DNA of 64,000 bases from Mycobacterium sp. DL440 (GTDB taxonomy: Bacteria; Actinomycetota; Actinomycetes; Mycobacteriales; Mycobacteriaceae): contig NZ_CP050191.1 in assembly GCF_011745145.1 (NCBI RefSeq), forward strand, positions 3,148,296-3,212,295. Reading direction: 5' to 3'. Positions 46,601 to 54,642 of the stretch are shown piece by piece. Each line of letters opens with the position of its first letter. Position 1 is the first letter of the stretch. Below the pieces are notes generated by a model. The model was not told the origin of the DNA. It did not search any database and saw only the letters and a list, made by a program, of their open reading frames with translations. The position numbers and the translations under genes were made by a program.

Positions 46601-47876
46601 TGGGCAGATCCCACATCTTCGGCATGGATTTCAGGGCAGTCGTGATCCGGTCCGCCACACCGACGGTCTGATGTGGCAGATCGGCTCGGTTCCAGATGTT
46701 GAGGGTGAGCGCGTGTCGACGCTCGTCGAGAACAGCCGCCACTGTCATCCCCTCGACCGGGCCGATATGCGTCGTCACCGGTGCGCCGGCCAAGAAGGGC
46801 GCCAGCTCGGCTGCGCAGGGGTCACGCAAAAAATTGAGTGTCAGCGTTTCCACCGAGGTGGTCCGATTGATCGCGAGATACATTCGGCGGTAGTGCTCTT
46901 CACGCAGCCAGCGGCGCCGCATGGCTTTGACATAACCCCGATCCACCGTGCGCACCACGTCCGCCACCGACGCAAATACCGAGAACCTAACGCGTTGTGC
47001 CACCGAGTTGACCAAGCACGTCGCGACATCGAGGTCGGGTGCACCGAAGCGATTGTCGACCGCGTGCACCAGGAGGGCTTCGGTCCGCTGTCGAACACTC
47101 GCGTCCACTGCCGTTGCCGCCGTCGCGACGAGCACGTTGAGCGGGACGTTCTCGCGGTCAGCCAGATCAAGGATCTGGTCGTAGTCTTCCCCGAGGATCA
47201 TCGCGGATTCAATGAGAGTCCCCCTGGCCGCCGCGACCGGAGCGTCGGCGGCGGCATGTCCGTGGCTACGCTCCTCGGCGGCTGCGGTGAGCTCGCGCTG
47301 CACAGCAGAGGTCAGCCGCTCGAGCGATTCGTCGATCCGAATCGACTCCCAGCGGTGCGCCGCGACGATGTCTGCCAGGCCGTCGCTGCCACACTCGTCC
47401 TCAGCCGAGTGTCCGTGTGCGAGCGCGCGTCCGAGGTAGGCCTCGATGATGCCGATCGCGCCCCCATCGAGCAGGATGTGGTGCGCTTGGGCGTCGAGGC
47501 CACACACCAGGCCGCTGACGTCGAGATGCACGGTGTAGCGCGCCAACGGCTTTGCGATGATCCCGGATACCCACTCCTGGGTCAGCGCGGCATCGCCGGA
47601 CACCTGCACGATGTCATCGACGTCCAGGCGCGGCACGAGGTCGGGATATCCGCCGGCATCGGGCGGCGCCACCAGAACACACCGCTGAAGGGGGTTGGCG
47701 AGGATGGTCTTCCGCAGAGCGGCCAGGAATTCCGTCTGCGGTATCGGCTGGAACCGGTAGCGCCTACCGATCAGGTACAGGTGGGGATCATCGTCCTGCA
47801 ACACTCCGTTGTAGATGTTCAGCTGCGATCGACTCAGCGGAATATGTTGCGTATGCAGACCTTCAGACAGGTTCAA
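43665..47876 (-). CDS. nrp: Single-module NRPS, C-A-PCP-reductase (isonitrile lipopeptide synthetase)
   Basis: 1403 residues. Condensation domain residues 10-440 with active HHILLDG (132-138). Adenylation domain about 455-925 with P-loop TSGSTGEPK (589-597) and SYGPTETT (733-740). Carrier site GIGSLDL with Ser973. Terminal NAD(P)H reductase from about 1050: GASGVLG (1057-1063) and Y1197xxxK1201. M. tuberculosis Nrp has two modules and about 2500 residues, so this is the one-module (ScoA-like) form. Such enzymes acylate both amines of lysine or ornithine with isonitrile acids and release the product by reduction. The start is TTG 47876, overlapping the ACP stop by 14 nt, with GGAG 7 nt upstream. 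Confidence 0.92.
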   Translation of the reverse strand: MNLSEGLHTQHIPLSRSQLNIYNGVLQDDDPHLYLIGRRYRFQPIPQTEFLAALRKTILANPLQRCVLVAPPDAGGYPDLVPRLDVDDIVQVSGDAALTQEWVSGIIAKPLARYTVHLDVSGLVCGLDAQAHHILLDGGAIGIIEAYLGRALAHGHSAEDECGSDGLADIVAAHRWESIRIDESLERLTSAVQRELTAAAEERSHGHAAADAPVAAARGTLIESAMILGEDYDQILDLADRENVPLNVLVATAATAVDASVRQRTEALLVHAVDNRFGAPDLDVATCLVNSVAQRVRFSVFASVADVVRTVDRGYVKAMRRRWLREEHYRRMYLAINRTTSVETLTLNFLRDPCAAELAPFLAGAPVTTHIGPVEGMTVAAVLDERRHALTLNIWNRADLPHQTVGVADRITTALKSMPKMWDLPIAMTVDEWCGIADDGARSMVAPAPARSDLPAGAWFLDRAEVIDECRERRPRVDFWISWLLENNVAPGDVVVFTDDDTDETIDLMIACHLAGCGYSVCDSKDQLGARAERIDEYGNGIAAHIVDVESANIPPTLSGEHRPLVEARIEQTANDPNLATRTAYVMPTSGSTGEPKLVQVSHGALATFCIGVTRAYGWGPDDTILQCAPLTSDISVEEVFGAALSGAAIVRSAGLKAGDLQALTSDLVTYGATVVDLPTALWHLWCEDVDAIAGLGHSQLRQIVIGGEPVRPTTVDKWINTSGVENISLVSSYGPTETTVVVTYLPIVDGSRVVEHGARLRLGRPLVPNTVVTAFGEVVVVGDMVADGYLGVHSASFGLVTAPDGRRQPAFATADRVTIDGDGYPIFAGRKDAVVKVSGKRVDTAEITRRIVADRAVVDVAVELHNGGLWVWFTTHWTRDGSEDPAAAARIRSILVDSRVPSFVVLGVASISRKTNGKTDTTRLRTSAVSGDGLRVDADAGERAGGLAALWSAHLERPITPHASLLREGIGSLDLVRILPDTRRYLGRQVSILDLISADSAANLLDDMSGTDNWMDADTAADIERDFTTLSTRRARAASNLRRSSAHGAQPVLVVGASGVLGTGFAEAILELRRSGAPRPDVVLALRSVPPDDGVWTELRGTPGVRIERLAPGCGAVELGELIRETGTRTLVNCIGNTNVVVPYRELRSANVELVAAMAESCATSGARLVHLSTYVVNADVDAPHVVDPRQAPYPYAASKALAELAIAGAVRDLDFTIVRLPRVLGTPEQVCGSADILVSVVDACHALQAYPAVELTEEVTTGRAAAESILRRLPEFGGPDELGSGMHVMRGEAVAYRELLGTVASEEVDSHEWKRRLDESDWAKANPRRWSVIDAWIGLGTRLGGRSYAEYLAAYPVLPLGVRSVGELVAKPPSLQNLLAQGCSGTGHACPTTYQPDAVRQ

Positions 47877-48108
47877 CCAGCTTCTCCAACTCCTGGACCC
47901 AGCCTGCGATCGTCAGGTTGTCCGCCAGTCGCCGCGGAACATCCGACTCCCGGTCGATGCCGAGTTGCTTCATCAACAGCACGAATCGAACCGAGTCAAG
48001 CCCGAGATCTCTCAGGTCCGTCGCATCGCCGTCGATGAAATCCGATTCATCGACATAGAGCACCTCAGCGAGTGCAGCGAGGATTCTGCTTCTCGACGTC
48101 TCAACCAC
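47863..48108 (-). CDS. Acyl carrier protein of the isonitrile lipopeptide cluster (Rv0100/ScoB type)
   Basis: 81 residues, GTG start at 48108 inside the end of the fadD10-like gene (8-nt overlap). Phosphopantetheine site LGLDSVRF, Ser39. A longer in-frame start at 48357 would overlap the ligase by 250 nt and has an arginine-rich shadow composition, so I reject it. It carries the enoyl and then isonitrile acyl group between FadD10, FcoT and the NRPS. Confidence 0.9.
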   Translation of the reverse strand: MVETSRSRILAALAEVLYVDESDFIDGDATDLRDLGLDSVRFVLLMKQLGIDRESDVPRRLADNLTIAGWVQELEKLVEPV

Positions 48109-49678
48109 CGGCCACCACGCCCAAGGCCGCCCGCACGATCTTGCCGGACTGGGTACGCGGAATCTCCTGCACGATCCTGATCGTCGACGGCCTGGCCATC
48201 GGTTCCGACTCCTCCCGGAAGCGTGCCGCAATAGCGTGTTTGAGCTTCCTGGCCGCTGACTCCTCCAGCACCATCGACGAAACCACGGCCAGACCCACCA
48301 GCGCGCCGAACTCTTCGTCGGGGATCTCGTAGCAGGCCGCCTCGCTGACGCCGGCAACCCCCTCGGCGATGCGATCGACCTCGTCGGGCGCGATGTTGAC
48401 GCCCCCGGAAATGATCATCTCTGACGACCGGCCCCTGATATAGAAAAAGCCGTCGTCATGACGGTCGAGAAGGTCTCCGGTGTTCACCCACCCGTCCACC
48501 AGAGCGTCGGCCGTCCGGGCGGGATGATGCCAATACCCCAGCATGTTCGCCGGCGACTTGATCCACAGTGTGCCCGTCGACGCCGAGTCAGAGCTTGAGC
48601 GCGTGGGCGGTCCGCTGCCGTCACCATCCAGGTGAACTTCCACGCCTGGATAGGGCCGCCCGACCGCGCCGGCTTCGATCCTGGCGATCGACCCGTCCTC
48701 GGTGGGGAGACACAGTGCGGTGCAACCTGTTTCGCTGAGTCCATAGACCTGCGCGGTGCGAACCCCCGCGGCTTCGACGAAGCTGACATCGGAGGCGACC
48801 GCGCGGGACCCGCCATAACCCACCATGCGTAGCGACGGCGGGACCGACTTTCCGGTGGACCGCAGTTCGGACACCAGCCGGGCCAGCAGCGTGGGCACCA
48901 GGCACGTTGTCGCGACCTCATTCACGGTGAGCATCTCGGCGAGAGACGAGGTGTTCTCGCCACCGGTGATGCACAACCCGCCCTGCATCAAACAGTTGAG
49001 GATCCACCACAGGCCACCGATGTGCGTCGCGGGCAGAGGTGAGTACGTGGTTTCGCCGACGACCCAGTCAATCCACGTCAGTTGCTCGCCCTGCAAAATG
49101 TCCGCAATGGAGTAGAAGGTCCGGTTGGGCAGCAGCACCGCCTTCGGCGCGCCTGTGGTTCCGCTGGTGAAGATCATTGCCAACGGGTCATTTGCTCCAT
49201 CAACAGGGCTGCCGGGCAACGGATCTGAGTCCGCACCGCCAGCGCGGTCAGCCGCGGAGGCGATGATGTTGACGTTGAACGCAGGAATCGTCTGGAGCGA
49301 ATCCGAGAGATCGGACGCCGGTAGCCGGCAGCCCGGCGCGATCAGAATCGCATCCGGCGCGGTGATCTCACCGAACCGGTCAATGGCCGCCGCGGGCAGG
49401 GCGCCATCCACCATGACTGCGATGGCCCCGGCTTTCGCGCAGGCAAGCACCGCCAGGTAGGTCTCGGGGCCGTTGTCCGAGATGACGAACACCCGACTTC
49501 CCGGAGTGACCGATCGGGAGACGAGATCGGCTGCCAGCCTGTCCACTTCAGACACGAGCTCTCGGTAGCGAATAGAACTGGTTCCGTCACAGCGACGTAG
49601 GGCGATCGCTTCTGGACGCTGTCTTGCCCGCTCAATGATGCGTTCTAACACCGTGGACGGTGGAGGTGTCATAGCCAT
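48101..49678 (-). CDS. fadD10: Acyl-ACP ligase, FadD10 type (isonitrile lipopeptide cluster)
   Basis: 525 residues, ANL fold. Motifs: FTSGTTGAPK near residue 160-170, YGLSETGCTALCL, GWVNTGDLLDR, GRSSEMIISGGVNIAPDE hinge, and the C-terminal RTQSGKIVRAALG with catalytic Lys. FadD10 activates fatty acids to acyl-AMP and loads the dedicated ACP rather than CoA. In the ScoC scheme it is used twice, for the enoic acid and for the isonitrile acid. Overlaps the ACP gene by 8 nt and starts 18 nt after the thioesterase stop. Confidence 0.9.
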   Translation of the reverse strand: MAMTPPPSTVLERIIERARQRPEAIALRRCDGTSSIRYRELVSEVDRLAADLVSRSVTPGSRVFVISDNGPETYLAVLACAKAGAIAVMVDGALPAAAIDRFGEITAPDAILIAPGCRLPASDLSDSLQTIPAFNVNIIASAADRAGGADSDPLPGSPVDGANDPLAMIFTSGTTGAPKAVLLPNRTFYSIADILQGEQLTWIDWVVGETTYSPLPATHIGGLWWILNCLMQGGLCITGGENTSSLAEMLTVNEVATTCLVPTLLARLVSELRSTGKSVPPSLRMVGYGGSRAVASDVSFVEAAGVRTAQVYGLSETGCTALCLPTEDGSIARIEAGAVGRPYPGVEVHLDGDGSGPPTRSSSDSASTGTLWIKSPANMLGYWHHPARTADALVDGWVNTGDLLDRHDDGFFYIRGRSSEMIISGGVNIAPDEVDRIAEGVAGVSEAACYEIPDEEFGALVGLAVVSSMVLEESAARKLKHAIAARFREESEPMARPSTIRIVQEIPRTQSGKIVRAALGVVAGG

Positions 49679-49696
49679 GCTGCTCTCGTACCGGTG

Positions 49697-50257
49697 TCAG
49701 GGGATGTTGAGTGCTGCCAGTTCGACTTCGCCGGATGCGGCGCCGCCGTCCTCATCCCAGAATTCGACCGTGCACGGAATCTTGAGATAGCGAATCGTTC
49801 GGTCGACAACCTCGAAGTCCTTGCACAGCAAACGTGCTGAGAAGCTCTGGGACTTGATCGGACGCTTGAACCGTGATGCCGTCGTCTTGATCAACATGCT
49901 CGGGAGCTGATAGTTGAAGTAGTCCTCGATCGACCAGCCCCGGAATTCAGGTATCACCTCGTTGAGGATTGCCGGTGCGAACGCGCTGTAGGCGAGTTGG
50001 TTGAAGCACAAGACCCACTCAGCAGCATTGAAGTGGCCGGTGTCCCGAATGTATGCGGGTTCTTTGATGCTGAAGTTCCCGACCGCCGTCACGGAGGTCT
50101 CGGTGGCCTCGTATTCCGCGTCGAGAAGATAGCGGCACCCTTTGTAAGAGTAGGGTTCCAGCACCTTGACCAGTAGTTCTTCGGGAATCGGCGACATGTG
50201 GGTGATGCCGTAGCCACTCGTGAGCACAGATAGCGTTTCGGTGGTGCTCATGCTCAT
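49697..50257 (-). CDS. FcoT-type thioesterase (Rv0098/ScoD family)
   Basis: 186 residues, hot-dog-fold protein of the same length as FcoT. Recognisable stretches are EPYSYKGCRYLLDAEYE, WVLCFNQLAYSAFAPAIL and the C-terminal RYLKIPCTVEFWDEDG. In isonitrile lipopeptide synthesis this protein promotes addition of glycine to the enoyl-ACP and release of the product. ATG 50257 overlaps the oxidase stop (ATGA). A longer frame from 50611 lies within the oxidase gene and is rejected. Confidence 0.9.
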   Translation of the reverse strand: MSMSTTETLSVLTSGYGITHMSPIPEELLVKVLEPYSYKGCRYLLDAEYEATETSVTAVGNFSIKEPAYIRDTGHFNAAEWVLCFNQLAYSAFAPAILNEVIPEFRGWSIEDYFNYQLPSMLIKTTASRFKRPIKSQSFSARLLCKDFEVVDRTIRYLKIPCTVEFWDEDGGAASGEVELAALNIP

Positions 50258-51144
50258 ACCCCATATCCCGGTGTCTTGAGGCCGTCCAGCATGGTCAGCC
50301 GATGAGTCGTCAAAGTGCCTGCAGTGGTGCCATGTTTCGCCCGGTGCATCAGGACCCGGTTGTCCCACAACACAACATCGCCGACCTCGTAATGCTGAGC
50401 GTGGATGAACGGCGAGGTGAAATCCGGATCGAGTTGGCCAGTGGCAGCCATGAGTTCCTCCAGAACGGCAGACTCCAAGGCATGTCCATGCTGGTCCTCG
50501 ATTTTCGTGGTGCCCGATGCGCAGATGTAAAGGATTTCCTGCCCGGTCTTCGGGTGCCTGATCACGGTCGGCCAGGCGATCGGAGGCGTGGTCCTGGAAA
50601 TCTCGTCCCACACCTCGCCGATCGGCTTGTACACATCATGCGGGCGAATCTTGATGTGGCGCCGAGGGTCATGGGTTGCGAATGTGCCACGTACCGGGTC
50701 GCGCACAGTGTCGGGCAGGGACTCCCAAACCTTGTTGAGGTCGATGAAGTAGGTCCCGCGGTCACTACCCGGCACAGCCAGCGGCACTACCATCGAGAAA
50801 GCGAACGGCTCCGGCATGAACATGTAGTCGATGTGCCAGAACGCACCGGTCCTCGGGACGCCGTGCCCCTCCTCTGTCGAGGAGACGAAGATCTCTGGGT
50901 AGTCGCTGTGGTGATAGATCGGCTCGTAGTACGTGACGACGTCACCGACGATGCGGCCCAGTTGAAGGAATTCCTCAGGAGTCGGATGGACATCTTTCAG
51001 AATCACGAGCTTGTTCTGATAGACGATCTCGCGGATCTCGTCTCTGGTGACGTCATCGAGATTCTTGGGGTCGATTCCCGTGACTTGCGCCCCGAGTCCT
51101 TCCCCCTTCACATTCAGCGTCAACTCTTCTCCCTCGTTCGGCAC
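50254..51144 (-). CDS. Fe(II)/2-oxoglutarate isonitrile-forming oxidase (Rv0097/ScoE family)
   Basis: 296 residues, TauD-like fold. The iron facial triad is visible: H104 and D106 in FWHIDYMF, with the distal His267 in NRVLMHRA. An Arg near 282 suits 2-oxoglutarate binding. It oxidises the N-carboxymethyl beta-amino acid to the isonitrile, the chemical warhead that binds copper. The TYYEPIYHH segment (71-79) corresponds to the substrate pocket of the ScoE family. It overlaps fcoT by 4 nt and follows the PPE gene by 66 nt. Cytosolic. Confidence 0.93.
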   Translation of the reverse strand: MPNEGEELTLNVKGEGLGAQVTGIDPKNLDDVTRDEIREIVYQNKLVILKDVHPTPEEFLQLGRIVGDVVTYYEPIYHHSDYPEIFVSSTEEGHGVPRTGAFWHIDYMFMPEPFAFSMVVPLAVPGSDRGTYFIDLNKVWESLPDTVRDPVRGTFATHDPRRHIKIRPHDVYKPIGEVWDEISRTTPPIAWPTVIRHPKTGQEILYICASGTTKIEDQHGHALESAVLEELMAATGQLDPDFTSPFIHAQHYEVGDVVLWDNRVLMHRAKHGTTAGTLTTHRLTMLDGLKTPGYGV

Positions 51145-51210
51145 TGCGCGGCGCCGGTGGTGGTGGTGCGACTATCGGATTGGTCGAATCAAACCGGTTG
51201 AAAGTTCCCG

Positions 51211-52680
51211 CTATTCACGGGTCTGTTCTGGATCGCCGATCCAGGTTGCGGGAAGCATGGGAACGGATTCTCCGGCGCTGCCGCGCGCATGCTGGACCAT
51301 CCCTGCGGCGGATGTACTCGTGGCGACCGGTACGACGCCGGAGAAACCGAGGGTTGTTGCCCCCTGGTCGCTCGATGACGGTGATGAAGGTCGGCCAAGA
51401 CCGGGAACGTCCGCCACCTCAGTGGCGTCCAAAAATTCGTAGCGGTAGCTCCGGGCACGGTCTTGGTTGCGACCGGCCTGTTTTCGACGGTTGCGGGCAA
51501 CGACCGCCGCCCGGGCCGCCGCGACGGTGGTGAGAACGTCCCTCATGCCGTCGGGTGATTTCGCGCCGACCCTCGGTCCCGCCGCCACTGCAGGCGGATC
51601 CAAACCCGGCACGGCGTAGCCGACAGTGGATGGGCCTGCCGCACCCCCCGCGGTGCCCGGACTGCTCGGGGTGGGCACACCAGACCCCGCACTGGTCTGC
51701 GGAACCGCTGTTGAGGGGGCGGACGGAAGCAATGGCACGCCGGCATCGACTGACCGGCCGGTCCTGTGCCCGGCGTCGACATCGACGGACCCTGGCATCA
51801 GCCCGGACGCCGGAACCTTGTTCTGCAGCAGCGCCAGGACGCTCAGCGCACTGAGGGCACTGAGCGCCGGCGCGAAGAACGGTAGAAGCAGTAGCGAATA
51901 CGAGGCGTAGTAGGGATACCAGAGCATGTCGTAGAGCACCAGCGCGATGGCGGCGAGTATGGCGGCCTCGGCCGGGTTGAATCCCAATTGCCCGAAGAAC
52001 TCTTGAAACGTTTCAAGCAGCTGTTGGGGATTGCCGGCTCCCGAAATCAGCTCCGAGATCAGCTTCCAGATGTCGTTCAATTGCGGGTCGCCTGAGGTTG
52101 TGCCAGAGGAATTCTGCTGCTCGCTCCGGGCATCACCGCCCGGCGCGAGGATCGACGGGGCCGGTTGAGTCGATGGAACCGCCGAGTACGCGCTCACCGC
52201 CACCGCTTCGTAGGTGGCCATCGATTCGGCCGCCTGTAGCCACATTCGCACGTAATCGGCTTCGTTGAGTGCGATGGGGATGGTGTTGATGCCGAAGAAG
52301 TTGGTGGCCAACAGTACGCCGCGGGTGATGTGGTTGACGGCGAGTTCCGCCAGGGTCGGCATGGTCGCCAGTGCGCTGCCGTACGCCGCCGCGACCGTCT
52401 CATGCTGCGCGGCGGTGACGGCACTGTCGGCTGAGGCCTGCCCCAGCCACGCCAGGTAAGGGCCGTGGGCAGCCACATACTGTGCGGCGCTGGGCCCTTC
52501 CCAACTGCCGGCCTGCACGTCGGCCAGGATCTGCGTGAGTTCGGCAGCCGCTGCACTGTATTGAGCGCTCAAGCCCTGCCACTGGGCAGCCGCCGCAACC
52601 AGGGATCCGGGGCCCGGTCCGGCGGTCAACAAGGTCGAATGCACCTCTGGAGGCACCGCAAACCAGAGCGGTGCGGTCAC
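51211..52680 (-). CDS. PPE family protein (PPE1 type) at the head of the chalkophore operon
   Basis: About 489 residues. The N-terminal 180 residues form the PPE domain: [15 protein letters not shown] start and SWEGPSA (WxG turn). A middle hydrophobic segment ([37 protein letters not shown]) and a Pro/Ser/Gly-rich C-terminus follow. GTG 52680 is preceded by AGGAGG at 7 nt. PPE1 in M. tuberculosis heads the nrp operon and is linked to chalkophore use. No PE partner or ESX gene is next to it. Driven by the ECF promoter at 52750-52778. Confidence 0.9.
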   Translation of the reverse strand: MTAPLWFAVPPEVHSTLLTAGPGPGSLVAAAAQWQGLSAQYSAAAAELTQILADVQAGSWEGPSAAQYVAAHGPYLAWLGQASADSAVTAAQHETVAAAYGSALATMPTLAELAVNHITRGVLLATNFFGINTIPIALNEADYVRMWLQAAESMATYEAVAVSAYSAVPSTQPAPSILAPGGDARSEQQNSSGTTSGDPQLNDIWKLISELISGAGNPQQLLETFQEFFGQLGFNPAEAAILAAIALVLYDMLWYPYYASYSLLLLPFFAPALSALSALSVLALLQNKVPASGLMPGSVDVDAGHRTGRSVDAGVPLLPSAPSTAVPQTSAGSGVPTPSSPGTAGGAAGPSTVGYAVPGLDPPAVAAGPRVGAKSPDGMRDVLTTVAAARAAVVARNRRKQAGRNQDRARSYRYEFLDATEVADVPGLGRPSSPSSSDQGATTLGFSGVVPVATSTSAAGMVQHARGSAGESVPMLPATWIGDPEQTRE

Positions 52681-52749
52681 GTCATCACCTCCTCGCATGA
52701 GCGTTGATTGCGACCACACAGCCCGGTACGCGTTGCCTCGTACTTCAGC

Positions 52750-52778
52750 TAGTCGGGCACGAGCACCAGAAAGTTCCC
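52750..52778 (-). promoter_or_regulatory. ECF-type promoter GGGAAC-N17-CGACTA (PPE1-NRPS operon)
   Basis: Minus strand: GGGAAC at 52778-52773, 17 nt, CGACTA at 52755-52750; start near 52743, leader about 63 nt to the PPE GTG. Both hexamers are identical to those of the copper ATPase promoter. Confidence 0.68.
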
Positions 52779-52871
52779 GCAGCGTCCGTAATGACCGGTC
52801 AACCGGGGCAATGATTCTCGACGGTGCACCACGTGTGCCTCGGCTTGTGCGCAGGCGGGTACGGTCGGCGC

Positions 52872-53681
52872 ATGCCTGTCATCGACGCTCGTCACCTGAC
52901 CGCGATCTCAGAAACCGCGCTACTGACACTGCATCAGAGAGCGACCGAGGCGGCCCGGCCCGACGGCATCATCGAGGATCCGATGGCGATCGCCCTGCGC
53001 GACAGCCTCGGCTATGACTATGACCATTTCGGCCGCACTCACCAAGCCACCGCCCTGCGGGCCGTCGCATTCGACACCGCCGCTCGCCGGTACCTTCGGG
53101 CGCACCCCCGCGCCACGGTGGTCGCCCTGGCCGAGGGACTGCAGACCAGCTTCTGGCGCCTGGATAATGGCGAGATGAATTGGCTCTCAGTGGACCTGGA
53201 GCCGATCGTGCAGCTGCGTCAGCAATTGCTTCCATCGTCAGACCGGCTCCGCCAGCTGGCACAGTCCGCACTCGACCGGTCCTGGATGGACCAGGTAGAC
53301 CCCACCAATGGTGTACTCATCACCGTCGAGGGCTTGTTCCAATACCTCGACCAAAGCTCGGTATTCGATCTCATCGCGGCCTGCGCCGCCAGGTTCCCGG
53401 GCGGACAGCTGATCTTCGACAGCGTTCCGCGACTTCTGAGCTGGTATTCACAACGGCGCGGCATCAGACTCAGCAAGCAGTACACCGCGCCGCCGATGCC
53501 GTTCTCGTTCACCGCCAACCGGTATGACGAACTGCGTGCCATCCCCGGCGTTCGCGCGGTGAACGAACTCGAGATGCCGGCCGGACGCGGCAAGGTCTTG
53601 TCACGTGCCGCGGCACTCGTCTACCGTTCGCGTTCACTCGAGCGTTTCCGCGCGCCGACCAATGTCATCGAGTTCGGTTGA
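52872..53681 (+). CDS. SAM-dependent methyltransferase (leucine carboxyl methyltransferase / PPM-TcmP type)
   Basis: About 269 residues. Family features are [18 protein letters not shown], an early DPMAIAL motif, [15 protein letters not shown] (SAM binding, DxG-like), [10 protein letters not shown] and [12 protein letters not shown]. Mycobacteria carry many such O-methyltransferase-like proteins, substrates mostly unknown. ATG 52872 (MPVIDARH) is favoured; the longer frame from 52824 starts with a Cys/Gly-rich stretch of no family match. Divergent from the PPE gene with a 191-bp gap; no evidence that it joins the chalkophore pathway. Confidence 0.82.
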   Translation: MPVIDARHLTAISETALLTLHQRATEAARPDGIIEDPMAIALRDSLGYDYDHFGRTHQATALRAVAFDTAARRYLRAHPRATVVALAEGLQTSFWRLDNGEMNWLSVDLEPIVQLRQQLLPSSDRLRQLAQSALDRSWMDQVDPTNGVLITVEGLFQYLDQSSVFDLIAACAARFPGGQLIFDSVPRLLSWYSQRRGIRLSKQYTAPPMPFSFTANRYDELRAIPGVRAVNELEMPAGRGKVLSRAAALVYRSRSLERFRAPTNVIEFG

Positions 53682-53703
53682 TTACCACGATGACTCAGTA
53701 AAG

Positions 53704-54612
53704 TTACGCGACGCCGATCAGTGCGGCCCGCGCCAGCACCTCTTCTGCTTTCTTCACATGAGCGGCGTCGACGAGCACTCCCTCGACACCGACCGCGCCG
53801 CGGCCCGCCGCCTCCGCCTTCCGGTAGGCCGCGACGTTGCGGTGCGCCAACGCGATCTCCTCGGCTGACGGGGCGAACACCTCATTGGCGATCGGGACCT
53901 GACTGGGATGGATCGCCCATTTTCCGGTGTAGCCGTAGAGCGACGACCGGCGCGCCTCGGCCTCATAGCCGGCCACGTCCGCGTAGTCGGGGTACGGCGA
54001 GTCGATGGCGTCGATCCCCGCGATCCGCGCCGCGACCATGATCTTGTTGCGGGCGTAGGCCCAGAAATCCCCCGGGTACTCGCCCATCGGGACGAAGTTG
54101 GTATCCACCCGCGCACCCTGGGACAGCGAGAAGTCCCCGACGCCGAAGATCACCGCGTCCAACCGCGGGCTCGCCCGCACGATCTCCTCGGCATTGGCCA
54201 GCCCCTCGACCTCCTCGATCAGCACCTCCAGCCGAATCTTGCGATCCAGTCCCAGCTTTTCCTCCAGCTGGGTCAACAACAGGTCGACCCACCAAACGTC
54301 TTTGGCGGTACGCGCTTTGGGGATCACGATGGTGTCGAGTTGAGCGCCGGCGTGGGTCACCACGTCGATGATGTCGTCGTGGCACCACTGCGTGTCGAGC
54401 CCGTTGATCCGGACTGCCCGCGCGGTCCGTCCCCAGTCGAGTTCGGTCAGCGCCCGGATGGCCTTGGCCCTCGACTCCACCTTGAGCCCTACCGGAGTGG
54501 CGTCCTCCAGATCGAGGAACACCAGGTCCGCACCACAGGTGACACCCTTGACGAACATATGGTCGTTGCAGGCGGGCAGGGCGAGCTCAGAACGGCGGAT
54601 CAGGTCAGTCAT
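53704..54612 (-). CDS. CoA-ester lyase (HpcH/HpaI, CitE-like)
   Basis: About 302 residues, TIM-barrel lyase. Core parts: RRSELALPACNDHMFVKG, VFLDLEDATPVG (metal-binding acidic residues), AVRINGLDT, EVLIEEVEGLANAEE and KWAIHPSQVP. It cleaves or forms a CoA ester of the malyl/citramalyl type. Third gene of an operon with a CaiB-type CoA transferase and an FMN monooxygenase, so it probably cleaves a CoA ester produced by them. ATG 54612 (MTDLIRRSE) is preferred to 54636. Confidence 0.87.
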   Translation of the reverse strand: MTDLIRRSELALPACNDHMFVKGVTCGADLVFLDLEDATPVGLKVESRAKAIRALTELDWGRTARAVRINGLDTQWCHDDIIDVVTHAGAQLDTIVIPKARTAKDVWWVDLLLTQLEEKLGLDRKIRLEVLIEEVEGLANAEEIVRASPRLDAVIFGVGDFSLSQGARVDTNFVPMGEYPGDFWAYARNKIMVAARIAGIDAIDSPYPDYADVAGYEAEARRSSLYGYTGKWAIHPSQVPIANEVFAPSAEEIALAHRNVAAYRKAEAAGRGAVGVEGVLVDAAHVKKAEEVLARAALIGVA

Positions 54613-54642
54613 CGTATTCGTATTCCTTTGTTTCACAGAGAG

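Noticed and set aside
45783..48038. 751-residue open frame on the plus strand
   Set aside because: It is the antisense shadow of the NRPS gene; no domains, arginine/histidine-rich composition, and the opposite frame carries all NRPS motifs.
47863..48357. 164-residue version of the ACP
   Set aside because: The first half overlaps the FadD10 gene and is arginine-rich; GTG 48108 gives a standard 81-residue ACP.
49697..50611. Longer 304-residue version of the FcoT-like protein
   Set aside because: The extra N-terminus lies inside the oxidase gene in another frame; ATG 50257 gives the family length and an ATGA overlap.
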